Program-made: the position numbers and the translations under genes
Shown: positions 25,532 to 35,582 of the stretch, in pieces
Layout: the number at the start of each line of letters is the position of its first letter
How positions within the stretch are numbered: the first letter of the stretch is position 1
Source: Adenanthera pavonina
Taxonomy: Eukaryota > Streptophyta > Magnoliopsida > Fabales > Fabaceae
DNA: 64,000 nucleotides
Assembly: GCA_026686845.1 (NCBI GenBank)
Contig: JAIVEN010000002.1
Span: 21,612,001 to 21,676,000 of the forward strand
Direction: 5' to 3'
Notes under the pieces: generated by a model
Told to the model about the DNA's origin: nothing
Database searches by the model: none
The model's input: only the letters and a program-made list of their open reading frames with translations

Positions 25532-27432
25532 TGTTTTTTTTTTCTTTTTTAATTTCCAAAAAAATTGAGGAAAGTGACTTTCGTTTGATTTTATTCAGTT
25601 CATTATTTTCTTTTGCACAAATCTTAGTATAAAAGAAGAAATCAATTTGACAAATGAACGTACATTCGAAATGATCTATAAAGAAAAAAAAAGTGCAATA
25701 AAATATAATATAAACTCGTACACAGTTTTTTTTGTGGGAATATTATCTCCAAATGCATAAATATAATAAAATGTTGGATCATTATGTCATCATCAATATA
25801 AAATTTATAAAAAATTTCATTGGGCTCTTGTAATTTTTTTTAATCCCTTCAGAGTCTAAATATTAGAAAATAAATGCAATCTTGCAAAAACCTGAATAAC
25901 GAGCCGTGCATACTTCGTAAGCATTTCATGTTTTGACATAAATATTTTCTAACACTCGGCGATTGTACTTGGATAGTTAGTCAAAAGATTGTACTCGGAT
26001 AGAATCCCAAATATCGCTGAAAAGCCTAATTCTAATTTTCCACTTGACTTTAATTTAGTCTTTGTGATTTAAGAAATTTAAATAAACTATACGTCATCCC
26101 GAAGGGAAATTCTTATTTTATGACCATTTTTTCAAAACAAAAAATCATTAGATGTCCAATATTACAAATGTAATAATAAGTATTATTTTATTTATATATA
26201 TATATACACATATGATTCGAAATTTGAAATGGAGGTAGGAAACTTTAAATAAAAAATGAAAATCTTATAAACAGAGAATTTCGTGTAACTCATTGATAAA
26301 TTTAAGATTTAAGAAATTGAGTAAAAAACATAATTTTTCAAATAAATTATTAGGTAGATGCATGAATAGTAAAATTACAATAATCAAATATTCTAATTTA
26401 TTATAATATAGTATTGATTTTTTATAATTTAAAAAAATTTTAATGTAATTTTTGCATAATTAAACTTCGATCAATTTTCTTTTACTAAAGAAAAAATGAC
26501 AAAGGGAAAAAGAGTTCAAACATGCTTCGCCTATTTTTTAAAAGGGAAATTGAAATCGTGTTATTTTTTTCATTATACTTATTTTTATTTGTTTCATTGA
26601 TTTTTTTTTATCTACTCGATCAGTGTTTTAAGCTAATTTTCAAGATCAATTAGATTAGCATTATAGTCAAATTCCTCAATTTTTCAATCTGGTCAGCAGC
26701 TAACATTGAACAGATAAAATAATACGTGAAGACCGTCGCCGAAAGAAATAATACATGAAGACCACGACATTGAATTGAGAAATTTAGCAAAATTTACTAA
26801 AGATCAAGTTTAACATTTTTAAAACTATAAAATCCAAATTATAATTTTTAAAATGTATAAACTAAATTTAAAATTCAAAGAAATTGCTACGGTACCTCAT
26901 AACTTCTATGCTAGTTGAATATTATTCCTATTGATTTGGTGCTTTCAAACATACATATAGAGAGTTTGTGTACCTATCTATCAATCGACAATAAACGCAA
27001 ATAGAAGAAACACAATTAATCCGGTAAATTATTGTAAGAGAACCTTTTTTTTAAAATAAAACAAAATATTAGGTGAGTTGAGATGGGTTAGTCACCATAT
27101 TTAGAATTATAAGACTTATAATTTAAAAAATGCTTACAAATATATTTATAAATTATTCACTAATGAAAATTTTACATTGCTAACTAATTCAAACGCAAGC
27201 TTTTGTGATGCAGTATACTTTATATATTTACCAATTTTATCAAGTTACGTTTACATAAGAAAACCACTTTTGTTTGGAAATAGATATTCAATTTTTTTTT
27301 AAAAAAGTTGTTATTTACTCACTTTGGCCCTTATTATAAGAATTTCTCCAATTTGTCTCATACATTTATTATTTTCCCATATTGGCCTTGAATTCTTCGA
27401 CTTTACCTTTTCGTTAGAAATTTGAATTAATA
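25532..27432. other. AT-rich intergenic DNA
   Basis: Nothing that I can define: AT-rich sequence with poly-A and poly-T runs. No protein frame, tRNA-like B box or bounded inverted repeat stood out. Confidence 0.5.
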
Positions 27433-27752
27433 CTCCCTCATATCCTTTTTAAAAACTGTTATCTTAAAGTTTGTTTGATCCTTTTTATACGATATTGTAT
27501 TATATATTGATCTTTCTTTTCAACCACTAATTACTTTACTATTCATCTCATAAATTGTTACCCTTAATTTATTTTTATTGGTGAATTATTTTTTTATTAA
27601 CGTTTTCTCTTTTCACATAATAATTGATAATTTAATAATAATAATAAAATTGTTATGTTATACTATTTTTTTTTATAATTTTAAGAGCTTAACTAATTCT
27701 CCTTAACATTAATCGGTGGTTAAAAATACCGTACAAAAAGGTGAGGAGGGAG
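27433..27752. mobile_element. Stowaway-type MITE (Tc1/mariner), degraded
   Basis: A 320-bp AT-rich element. It starts CTCCCTCATATCCTTTTTA and ends with the complement of CTCCCTCCTCACCTTTTTG, flanked by TA on both sides (27431-27432 and 27753-27754). This is the CTCCCTCC-type terminus and TA duplication of Stowaway MITEs. Confidence 0.8.
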
Positions 27753-28299
27753 TAACTCTCAGTATATAGTACATGGGGAAACTAAAAATCAAACTCCTGA
27801 GTATATAGGACTTTTAATTTGCTTAACCAATGACTGTGAACCAATTCAATGATCACCTACATTGAAACCCATATTTCAACGTCCATGTAAATCGTCCCTA
27901 TACCATATTTCAACAAACGTGACGGTGGGCGTTCCAAGTAGGGATGAAAGTAGGCCAGACCCCTTTCAGGTGGCCTATGGCCTGGCCTGGCCTGGCCTAT
28001 TTAAGAAATAGGCCAGGCTAAGGCCTTTTTAATGGCCTATTTTAGTAAACAGGCCTAACCTGTTTACTTTGGGCCAGGCCTGAAGCCTACAGACCAGGCC
28101 TGTTTATATATATTAATAATATATAATATAATATATTTTAAATTAATTTTATTAACATATTAATAAATATAACACTATATTTATATTTTGTCTAAAATAA
28201 GTTATTTTTGCCGCGTCTACTCTATCCAAGCCCTAAAGAGTGACTTCAAGAAAACCCTAGCCGCTCTCTGCTCATATCTCTGCCTTCAATCCTTCATCC

Positions 28300-28720
28300 A
28301 TTGCCTTTGCCTCCTCATCTCGTCGCCTCCGCCTCCTTGTTGCCTCGGCCTTTGTCTCCCAACTAAGACTCCAGAACTGTGAGCTGCCTCCATCTATCAC
28401 CTCCCTCTTCCTCGTCGGCATCTCCCATGGCTGTGAGTTGCCTACTCGTCGCCTCGGCCTCCTCGTCGCCTCCGCCTCCGCCTCCGCCTCCCAACTATGA
28501 CTCTGTGACTGTGAGCTGCCTCCATCTATCACCTCCCTCTCCCCCGTCGACATCTCCCATAGCTGTGAGCCTATGAGTTGCCTCCTCATCGCCTCGGCCT
28601 CCTCGTCGCCTCCGCCTCCGTCTCCCAACTACGACTCCGTGACTGTGAGCTGCCTCCATCTATCAGCTCCCTCTCCCTCATCGACATCTCCCGCGGTTAT
28701 GAGTTGCCTCCACCTCCACC
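28300..28720 (+). repeat. Minisatellite, period about 133 bp
   Basis: The word GTGAGCTGCCTCCATCTATC starts at 28379, 28511 and 28645, giving periods of 132 and 134 bp. Each unit continues with CTCCCTC, GACATCTCCC and GTCGCCTCCGCCTCC runs. A partial unit precedes at about 28300. The units keep an open frame on the plus strand through part of the array, but the product is Ser/Pro/Cys low complexity and I do not call it a gene. Confidence 0.8.
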
Positions 28721-28835
28721 TCTGTCCGTCTCCCAACTATCCATCCTCTTGCTGTTCACCAATGCATTTACCATCTTATAGCATCTCTCTGCTCCATCTA
28801 TTGTATCCAAAGGATGCTATTGGTTGTACTCCTTG

Positions 28836-29532
28836 CTATCCATCCTCTTGCTGTTCACCATTTTCTTCACATAATATCACGAAGCTAGGTAAGCTTTTAC
28901 ATTGGTGATTCTGGGTGTATTTTTCTGGACACCAATCGCAAAGCCCCTTCTTCCTCGTATCATCTATCTCCTTCATGGTTGTTCGCTTTACTTGCTGGTT
29001 CTGATAGGGGTTGGTTTTGGAAGTGTAGGCAGTGGTAGAATTATTGTTTTGGATATTCAAATTGGGTGGTGCTATCGCTTGGATCTTGATTATGAGTCTC
29101 TAGTATGTATGCTTCTTGCAATCTTGCAAGATATATGGTGTTGGCAAGGTTTGAAGGCTCAAACATCCTTACACGATATTCCATTTCAGGTTTCAGGCCC
29201 GCTAGGAAGATGCTGATAGCTACTTCTTCTGGTACATCTACTTCAGATATCAGCTCTTCAAACTTCTCCAGGTACTCCGTCACTGTATTTTCAGCATTTT
29301 CAAACCCACATATAGGACGTAGCTTATGAATATCCACAAATCTTTTGGCCATTTCTTCCATATACTCTTCCCATTTCACTTCTCCACTTTTCTTGCCTTT
29401 CATAAACCATCGATGCCATTGAAGAGCCTTACCTTCTGAATGGATGCTGATAATCTTGATCCTGAGCTCCATCGGAGTTTCATCTACAGATCTCACCAAT
29501 GCATTTACCATCTTATAGCATCTTTTCAACAT
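28836..29532 (-). pseudogene. Ty3/gypsy gag fragment carried in the hAT element
   Basis: The first frame (29532-29041) shows the retrotransposon gag core: ALQWHRWFMKGK, then WEEYMEEMAKRF, TEYLEKFEELISEV and ISIFLAGLKPEM. After a frame change near 29050 the second frame (to 28836) gives a zinc knuckle of the form CDWC-x7-HQC. The order gag core then knuckle is as in chromovirus-type gypsy gag. Protease, reverse transcriptase and integrase are absent. The fragment is broken by a stop and a frameshift, and it lies backwards relative to the minisatellite. It is a captured or nested scrap. Confidence 0.85.
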
Positions 29533-29814
29533 TTACCTCTTAAGCTTTTCTTATAATTGTATGTTAAAGAAATCGTTGCTTATAATAAAATTCTTGTATA
29601 TTATTTCTCTGTGAATTTAGAAGTTGTTTTTTATATATTTAGATAGTGTTTATTTAAAATTTTTATATTAGTAGGCCTCAAATAGGCCTATGGCCTATTT
29701 ATAAAGATTTGGCCTTCAAGCCTCTTTGGAGGCCTACTAAAATTAGTAGGCCTTTAAAAAGGCTTCAGGTTAGGCCAGGCCTTATAAAGGCTCAAGCTTG
29801 AACCTAAAAGAGAG

Positions 29815-29984
29815 CCTATTACAGGCTAATAGGCCAGACTCAGGCCTAAAGCCTATAATACAGGCTCGGCCTGTTTAGTTAAGGCCTGACTTGACCTGGC
29901 CTATTACAGGCTAATAGGCCAGACTCAGGCCTAAAGCCTATAATACAGGCTCAGCCTGTTTAGCTAAGGCCTGACTTGACCTGG
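29815..29984. repeat. Exact 85-bp tandem duplication at the hAT right end
   Basis: Two copies (29815-29899 and 29900-29984) starting CCTATTACAGGCTAATAGGC differ at only two visible positions (CGGCC/CAGCC and AGTTA/AGCTA). The near identity points to a recent duplication of the subterminal region. Confidence 0.9.
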
Positions 29985-30140
29985 CCTATTTTCACCCCTA
30001 GTTCCAAGACAAAGAAAGTGAAGTATGAGAAAACATTCTAATATGCTAGTTTTGAATCCATATATTTGTGGTTAAAACATGGTGGACAATGAAAATTTCA
30101 TATTTGAAATTTAAATTTTCAAAATTAAATCTTCAAAAAT

Positions 30141-30900
30141 AGGTTTTTTTTTGTTGCCAGAAACAAGAAATTATATTACCGAAAATAACAATACATATAG
30201 AAACAAGCCTAATAACAACAGGAAGACACAGCCCAATCTAACCTGAAAAGAACCCTACTCGATAATATAAACACACCACGCCACCATACAACCACCGGAC
30301 CACCGAAGGTCACTCAACCTGCCGGCATTCACACAGAAATATGAGAAAAAACAGCAACAAAGCAACAAACACCTGCACAAGTGAAAAACCTAAAAAAATG
30401 AAAAAGATACCCCCAGTCCAGCCAAACACAATTGAGGAAAATGCTGCTACCTTGTTGGAGAGAAACAAAAGCACCATCAAAATCGGAAATGTTGGCTCTG
30501 AGAGCCATTGATTTTTGAACCATCTCCTTGAACATCAAGTTTGCCCAGTCAGGAGCAGATTTCAAAGACACTTCATGTGTGAACCACACTGAAAAGGCCA
30601 TAGCAGCAGCCTCCATCAAAGCAAGTGAACACCTAAACCTCAGATTGAGTCTTCTCACCAATCTACCAGATCTGGCCATTGCTGAAGGAAGAGAGCTACA
30701 GAAGACGAGCATTCCTATTCGCTCTATTCGCCAAGCCCTCCGGTCTATATGGCTGATGGCAGCAATGAGAGGGACCAGCCATCCTCCCACAAAACCCAGA
30801 AACAGAGCAATCACAAACAAAAGGAGAGAAACACACATACACCATGGTTGCCCCCTCCTTTGCTGGAGCGTAGGGAGAAAGGTGCTGTGAAACTCATCAC
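30141..30900 (-). mobile_element. Possible polyadenylated retro-insertion, origin unknown
   Basis: Read on the minus strand, this GC-richer segment contains a 169-codon open frame (30838-30329), followed by a T-rich 3'-UTR-like stretch and an A9 tract at about 30150-30142. That is the layout of a retrotransposed mRNA or LINE 3' end. The frame has a hydrophobic start and no domain that I recognise. A plus-strand frame of 120 codons overlaps it. I could not find the expected target duplication. It could instead be a genuine unrecognised single-exon gene. Confidence 0.3.
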
Positions 30901-31625
30901 TTAGGAGTAAGTCAAGTGTTTAAATTCTCTTCTAAGGAGAGGGTTTGAAACTCTTTTGAAGGAGGGCGTTTTTTCATTTAAAAGCAGGTTTAATTATGTG
31001 GTCATAGAAGTTGAAAGAGAGGAAGGTGGGATTATCATTAGAAATTCAAAACTTAGACATTTAATGAACCTAACTAATTTTAATTAAATTTCTTAAATAT
31101 TGTGAAGCTGTTAAAAAATCCTCATAATAAGAACAAGAGAGAGTACCAAAGTAGATTTTTATAGTTTACTTGAATTTCTGTTTTTTTTTTTATAACAAAC
31201 TTGAATTTCTAATTTGGTCTTTATAATTTTTTTTTTCACAAAAGTCCCCACAATTTTCAATGAGAGTCAAATGGATTAACTTTAAAACTTTTGAAAAGTA
31301 TAATGATGATTTTAAAAATAATTATAGAAATCAAAATGAAAATTGGTGTAAAATATAATAATCAAATCATCAATTTTCAAAATTTTTACCTATGCTTTAC
31401 TTAAAGTATTACTTGAATTTCTAATTTTCAAAATAGTCACTATAATTTTCAATCAAAGTCAAATGGATTAACTTTAAAACATTTGAAAAGTATAATGATG
31501 ATTTATAGAAATCAAAATGAAAATTGGAGTAAAATATAATAATCAACTACTCAAATTTTTTTCAAAATTTATTACTAGAATTATTCCGCTTTTGTTAGCA
31601 AACCAAAAAAAAAAGTATTCAACTT
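30901..31625. repeat. AT-rich DNA with a 212-bp tandem duplication
   Basis: ACTTGAATTTCTAATTT occurs at 31199 and 31411. Both are followed by matching blocks: GTCAAATGGATTAACTTTAA, then AAAAGTATAATGATGATTT and AAATCAAAATGAAAATTGG. The period is 212 bp and the copies differ by small gaps. The rest of the stretch is unremarkable intergenic DNA downstream of the next gene. Confidence 0.75.
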
Positions 31626-33349
31626 TCAAGGTTTGTAAATGACCACAAAGCAGGGAAGAATAGCTCTAGGATCTAACACATGAAGTTCTTCAATCTCTGA
31701 ATCGCTGCCTTTCTTCTCTGCCAACGAATCAAACCCAGAATCTGCCTCTTCTTGAATTTCTTCCACACAACTATACAGAACTCTCCCAGCTATTACTCTG
31801 CACACCATCACCGACTTCCTCTGAGACGGTCTCATATCAGAATCAACTGACCCTGTGGATTCAAAGGCTTTATCACACGTAGAAGTGGTTAAGATCCCAA
31901 ATGAACCATGAAACTTGCTAGTGGTGTAGGACCCATGTCTCAGAATCTGACACACACAACAGTCTTCTGAAGTACACAAACCAGAAGAAGAGCCATTGGT
32001 ACCAAGTGAACATGTGATGGTTGTGCCATGGAACCTCAGAAGCTCATTGCCATCAGCAAGGCAACGAGGTTGCTTCTTGTATAACTTGGCAGCTTCATTC
32101 TTGACCGCATTTCTGTATTCTTCAAACCTAGCAAATGTTCTTGGCATGTTCTGGACTTTGAGCACACTCTCAATCTGCCCTGACTTGGTCTCAGAGTTAG
32201 TCCAGCTTGTTCTGCATATTGTTTCTATGATCTGCCTTGATGAATCTTCTTCATCAAGTTCTATGACTGCAAACAACAAAAGTACATTTTGACGTCACAG
32301 TACAGGAAATTCCTGGAATCAAAGTCAGGCCACCATACTAAAACTAGAAGGCTCAAGAGCATTCCAAACCTTAAAAGGTTGTTATAATTGAGATTCAGGC
32401 TAATGACAATGCATCTAATCATGTATCACAGGTTTCTCCCACCGCTAAACAATTCCTTGGTGTTTAAAAATATTAGGTTTTAGTGAGAAAAGAATCTCTT
32501 AGAGTGACTTTAGATAAAGTAGAAAGAATAGTGGACCCTATTTTTATGGGATTCCATGTCAAAAATAAAATCTGTCATTCTCTTATAAAGTCACCAAAAC
32601 TCTTTATATCAGATTTATATGCTAAATCATATCTTAGTTTTAGCCAATTACAAACTGGAATAGAAGATTTTGGATCAACGTTCAAGGAAATGAAAACCAA
32701 GAAGCTCACTTTACAGAATCTAAAATGGAATAATGTGACAGGCTAATTCTACACAAGAAAAATCTCATATGTCAGAAAAACAGAAACACCCTCAAGTTCA
32801 GTCATGCTGATTCAACCAGGAAAAATATTGGTCAATACCTGAATGTTGGGAGACATGGTGTGCTTCAACAGCATCAATACATTTGAGTTTCTCACCACAT
32901 TTGAGACAAATCAAAGTTGAAGGATTATTAGAACTTGTCTGCATCAAAACCCTTGGGTCTGAGGAGGAGATGTTACATTCGTTACATTCACCATGATGGG
33001 TTTTCTTTGAAGGTGTCGTTGTAGGCTTTCTTGATCCTTGGAGGCCTTTCACTCCTATACTTAAAGAACAAGGACGACATCGACAGATTCGAAATCCACC
33101 ATTGGAGCTGTCAAGGACAACCTCATGAGTTATAGGGTTAAGAATGTCACTGCTCCTTGGGGTTTTCACTGGGCTGCCGCTTCTAGGTTTCTCTGAGAGC
33201 ACATTGGTTATTCTTTGGAAGCAATCTTTTACACTTGAATTCCTCTGTGGAATTCTTTTTTGGTTGATTGCATCTGGTTCACGAACTTTTGATGGGTTTG
33301 GTTTACACTGAAGTGAGCTCTTCAGAGAAAGCCAGAAATCCTCCCGCAT
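31626..33349 (-). CDS. C2H2 zinc-finger protein with PARP-like C-terminal region
   Basis: Two exons (33349-32839 and 32266-31626) join in phase to give 383 residues. The start MREDFWLSLKSSL is the conserved beginning of a small plant-specific family that includes Arabidopsis At5g54630 and At4g27240 (names from memory). A single C2H2 finger lies at C148, C151, H164 and H169 (C-x2-C-x12-H-x4-H, LICLKCGEKLKC). The second exon carries the conserved region LARF-like FARFEEYR, RCLADGNELLRFHGTT (H250-G251, the position compared with the PARP ADP-ribosyltransferase fold), CVCQILRHG and the ending AILPCFVVIYKP. Catalytic activity is not established for the family. An N-terminal CRCRPC cluster (about residues 89-94) is Cys-rich. 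The intron is 572 nt. The gene looks intact. Biological role is unknown. Confidence 0.9.
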
Positions 33350-35582
33350 CTTCTTCTTCCTCCTTTCGCTCTCAAAGGTTCAATGAATCTTCTTCTGAAT
33401 TCTTCGAGAGATGAAATATGAGTAATATCTCCAATTTCTAAGGAAAGTGAACAATCAAGGAAAAACATTTCTTCTCAATTACACAGTTCTTTGATTTGCA
33501 TGTTGTTTCCATCTATAGCAAGATATCCTTTTGACCTGCCATGGAATTTCCAAAATTCAAGCTATTCAATGACTTGAGAATCCCAATTCACTATTCTTGG
33601 TTCAAGCAGAGTTCGAGAGATTTTGTTGTACCTTTTGAGATTGATATTGGCATCTGATCTTTGAAGGATCATCATCTTCTTCAACTTTGAGATTGAATGA
33701 ATCAAACAGAAGTGGGGATGGTGACAATATCTCAGAGTAAAATAATGAAATAAGCAGAGTTCTTTTTTTTTTTTTAATGTTTTCACGGCTCGGAAATGTT
33801 GATTAACTAATTTGTCTTAAGCATTTGCTATCTGCGCATGGACTATATTGATGAGGTTTGAATTCTTCTTAATTACCCCTTCCCACTTGAATTATTTATT
33901 TGACAAATGATTGGGACTTGTCCCCTTTGAGTGATTTAATTACCAGAAAGAAAATGATTTTACGATAAAAAATTTATTACTTATTTGTTAATTACGTCCC
34001 TCGATGATGACCACATTCTAAATTGTCTCTAGTTTCAACCTCAACGCATTATTCATTTCCCTTCATTGTTATTACAAAGAGAGAGAGAGAGTGAAGAAAA
34101 TTTACGAACCCTTTGAATGAACAGAAGAACACCAAAGAAGACAAGATTAAGAACAGGGATGAATCAGACTAGCACCTGCTAGAAATTCATAAGACTATGT
34201 CTGGTATATAGAATATTTAAAATAAAAAATGAAAGACAATATAGCCAAAAAAAATTTCAGGCCAGGACATAAAATATAAGAAAAAATGGACACGTTAAAT
34301 AATGATGATAAACATGATATAAATTATTATTTTTTGGTGAATTATATAAATTATTTGTATCCTGATTCCAAAATGTCGATTCAATTTTCTTTCGTCAAGG
34401 TGGAACGAAAGAGTAGATGTCATGTTATGGAGGCCGACCAAGTCTAAAACACGACCTCAGATGCAGACTTTTTGATTGAGAAGTACTGACGGAGCCGAAA
34501 GATAAAAGGAAGAAATTATATTACATCTAATGATCTTGTGGCTAAAAAAATTACTTCTAATGATCTCACCAACAAAGAAAAAATTATTAGTTGTAATGAG
34601 GGTCATAATGTAATTTTTTAGATATTTCTATATTCCTAGTATGGGCTTAGGCAACATTTAATATATAGTAACAAATTCATGGACAGGTTCACCAAAAACA
34701 AAAAATTCATGGACAGCACAGTGTCAAGGTTTCATTGGTTGGCGTTCACATTGTTAATTTTCACTTGCATAGAACACTAGGAAAATTATGTTCAGCGTTT
34801 TTCTTTCTCAACCAAAAATAATAAAACTGTAATTCTATACCTCTAATTATTCGATTTTTTATTTAATAACCCAACAGCAAAGACTATCCAATAACACATT
34901 CTAAATCCATTTTCTTACACTTAAATAAACTATCGTCTAAGAGACAAACATTTGAGCGTAAATCATATAATTCAATCACACATTTCATTCATGCTTTAAG
35001 AAATTGTTTGTACCACATCATTTAGATTTATATTATATCAAATAAAACAAAAGTGAATCACATAATCTCACATTGCATTGACTCTATTAAATAGTGTTAT
35101 ATAATGTAACTAGAGTAATACCCAAGGTTAAAAAGACACAGTTAAGAACACAATTCAAGGAAGCACTATTTATACAGTGCTGATGATTTCATTTTTGTAT
35201 AATATGTACGACAAATGGGTCTTCCTGTCTGAGTGCCATGGGCCAGTACAAATAGATAACTTATTTGAAATATTAAAAAAAGTTTTGAAACAAAAATTTT
35301 GGGAACAAATGTAATTATGTAGATCATACTATTAAAAGCATCTCATATTCCTCATCAATAGTTTATTCTACAATATGATAGCCAACTTTGTTAGATATAT
35401 CACAGTACCAGAAAGTTTGAAAAATGAAGACGAGGAGATAAAGAAATGTTTTATTTCGTAGAAACGAAGCACAATTTATCATAACATGCCGCTGAACATA
35501 CATCACTATTACAACACGAGTTACATAAACCAAATGAACGAGGCACACAAGACACAAGATTTACATACAAATTACCATCACT
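33350..35582. other. Intergenic DNA between the zinc-finger gene and HSA32
   Basis: 33350-33790 probably includes the leader and promoter of the zinc-finger gene (a GA-repeat tract lies at about 34077-34092). The remainder is AT-rich. A short direct repeat is seen at 34530-34570 (AATGATCT...GGCTAAAAAAATTACTTCT). No other gene is supported. Sequence just below 35583 is probably 3' UTR of HSA32. Confidence 0.5.

Larger units (their letters stand above)
27939..30000. mobile_element. Non-autonomous hAT element with intact 8-bp target duplication
   Basis: Flanked by a perfect 8-bp duplication GTTCCAAG (27931-27938 and 30001-30008), the size expected for hAT. The left terminus TAGGGATGAAAGTAGGCCAG matches the complement of the right terminus TAGGGGTGAAAATAGGCCAG (18 of 20). 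Subterminal regions on both sides are packed with GGCCT/AGGCC words, typical subterminal transposase-binding repeats. Inside there is no hAT transposase. Instead it has a coding-like 5' segment with CT-rich sequence, a 133-bp minisatellite and a reverse-oriented Ty3/gypsy gag fragment. The intact duplication suggests a fairly recent insertion. Confidence 0.9.

Noticed and set aside
28188..28908. Open frames across the hAT minisatellite
   Set aside because: Frames are generated by the GC-rich tandem units and encode low-complexity sequence; no domain was found.
32483..32746. 87-codon plus-strand frame inside the intron of the zinc-finger gene
   Set aside because: No recognisable domain, AT-driven composition, opposite strand to the host gene and wholly intronic.
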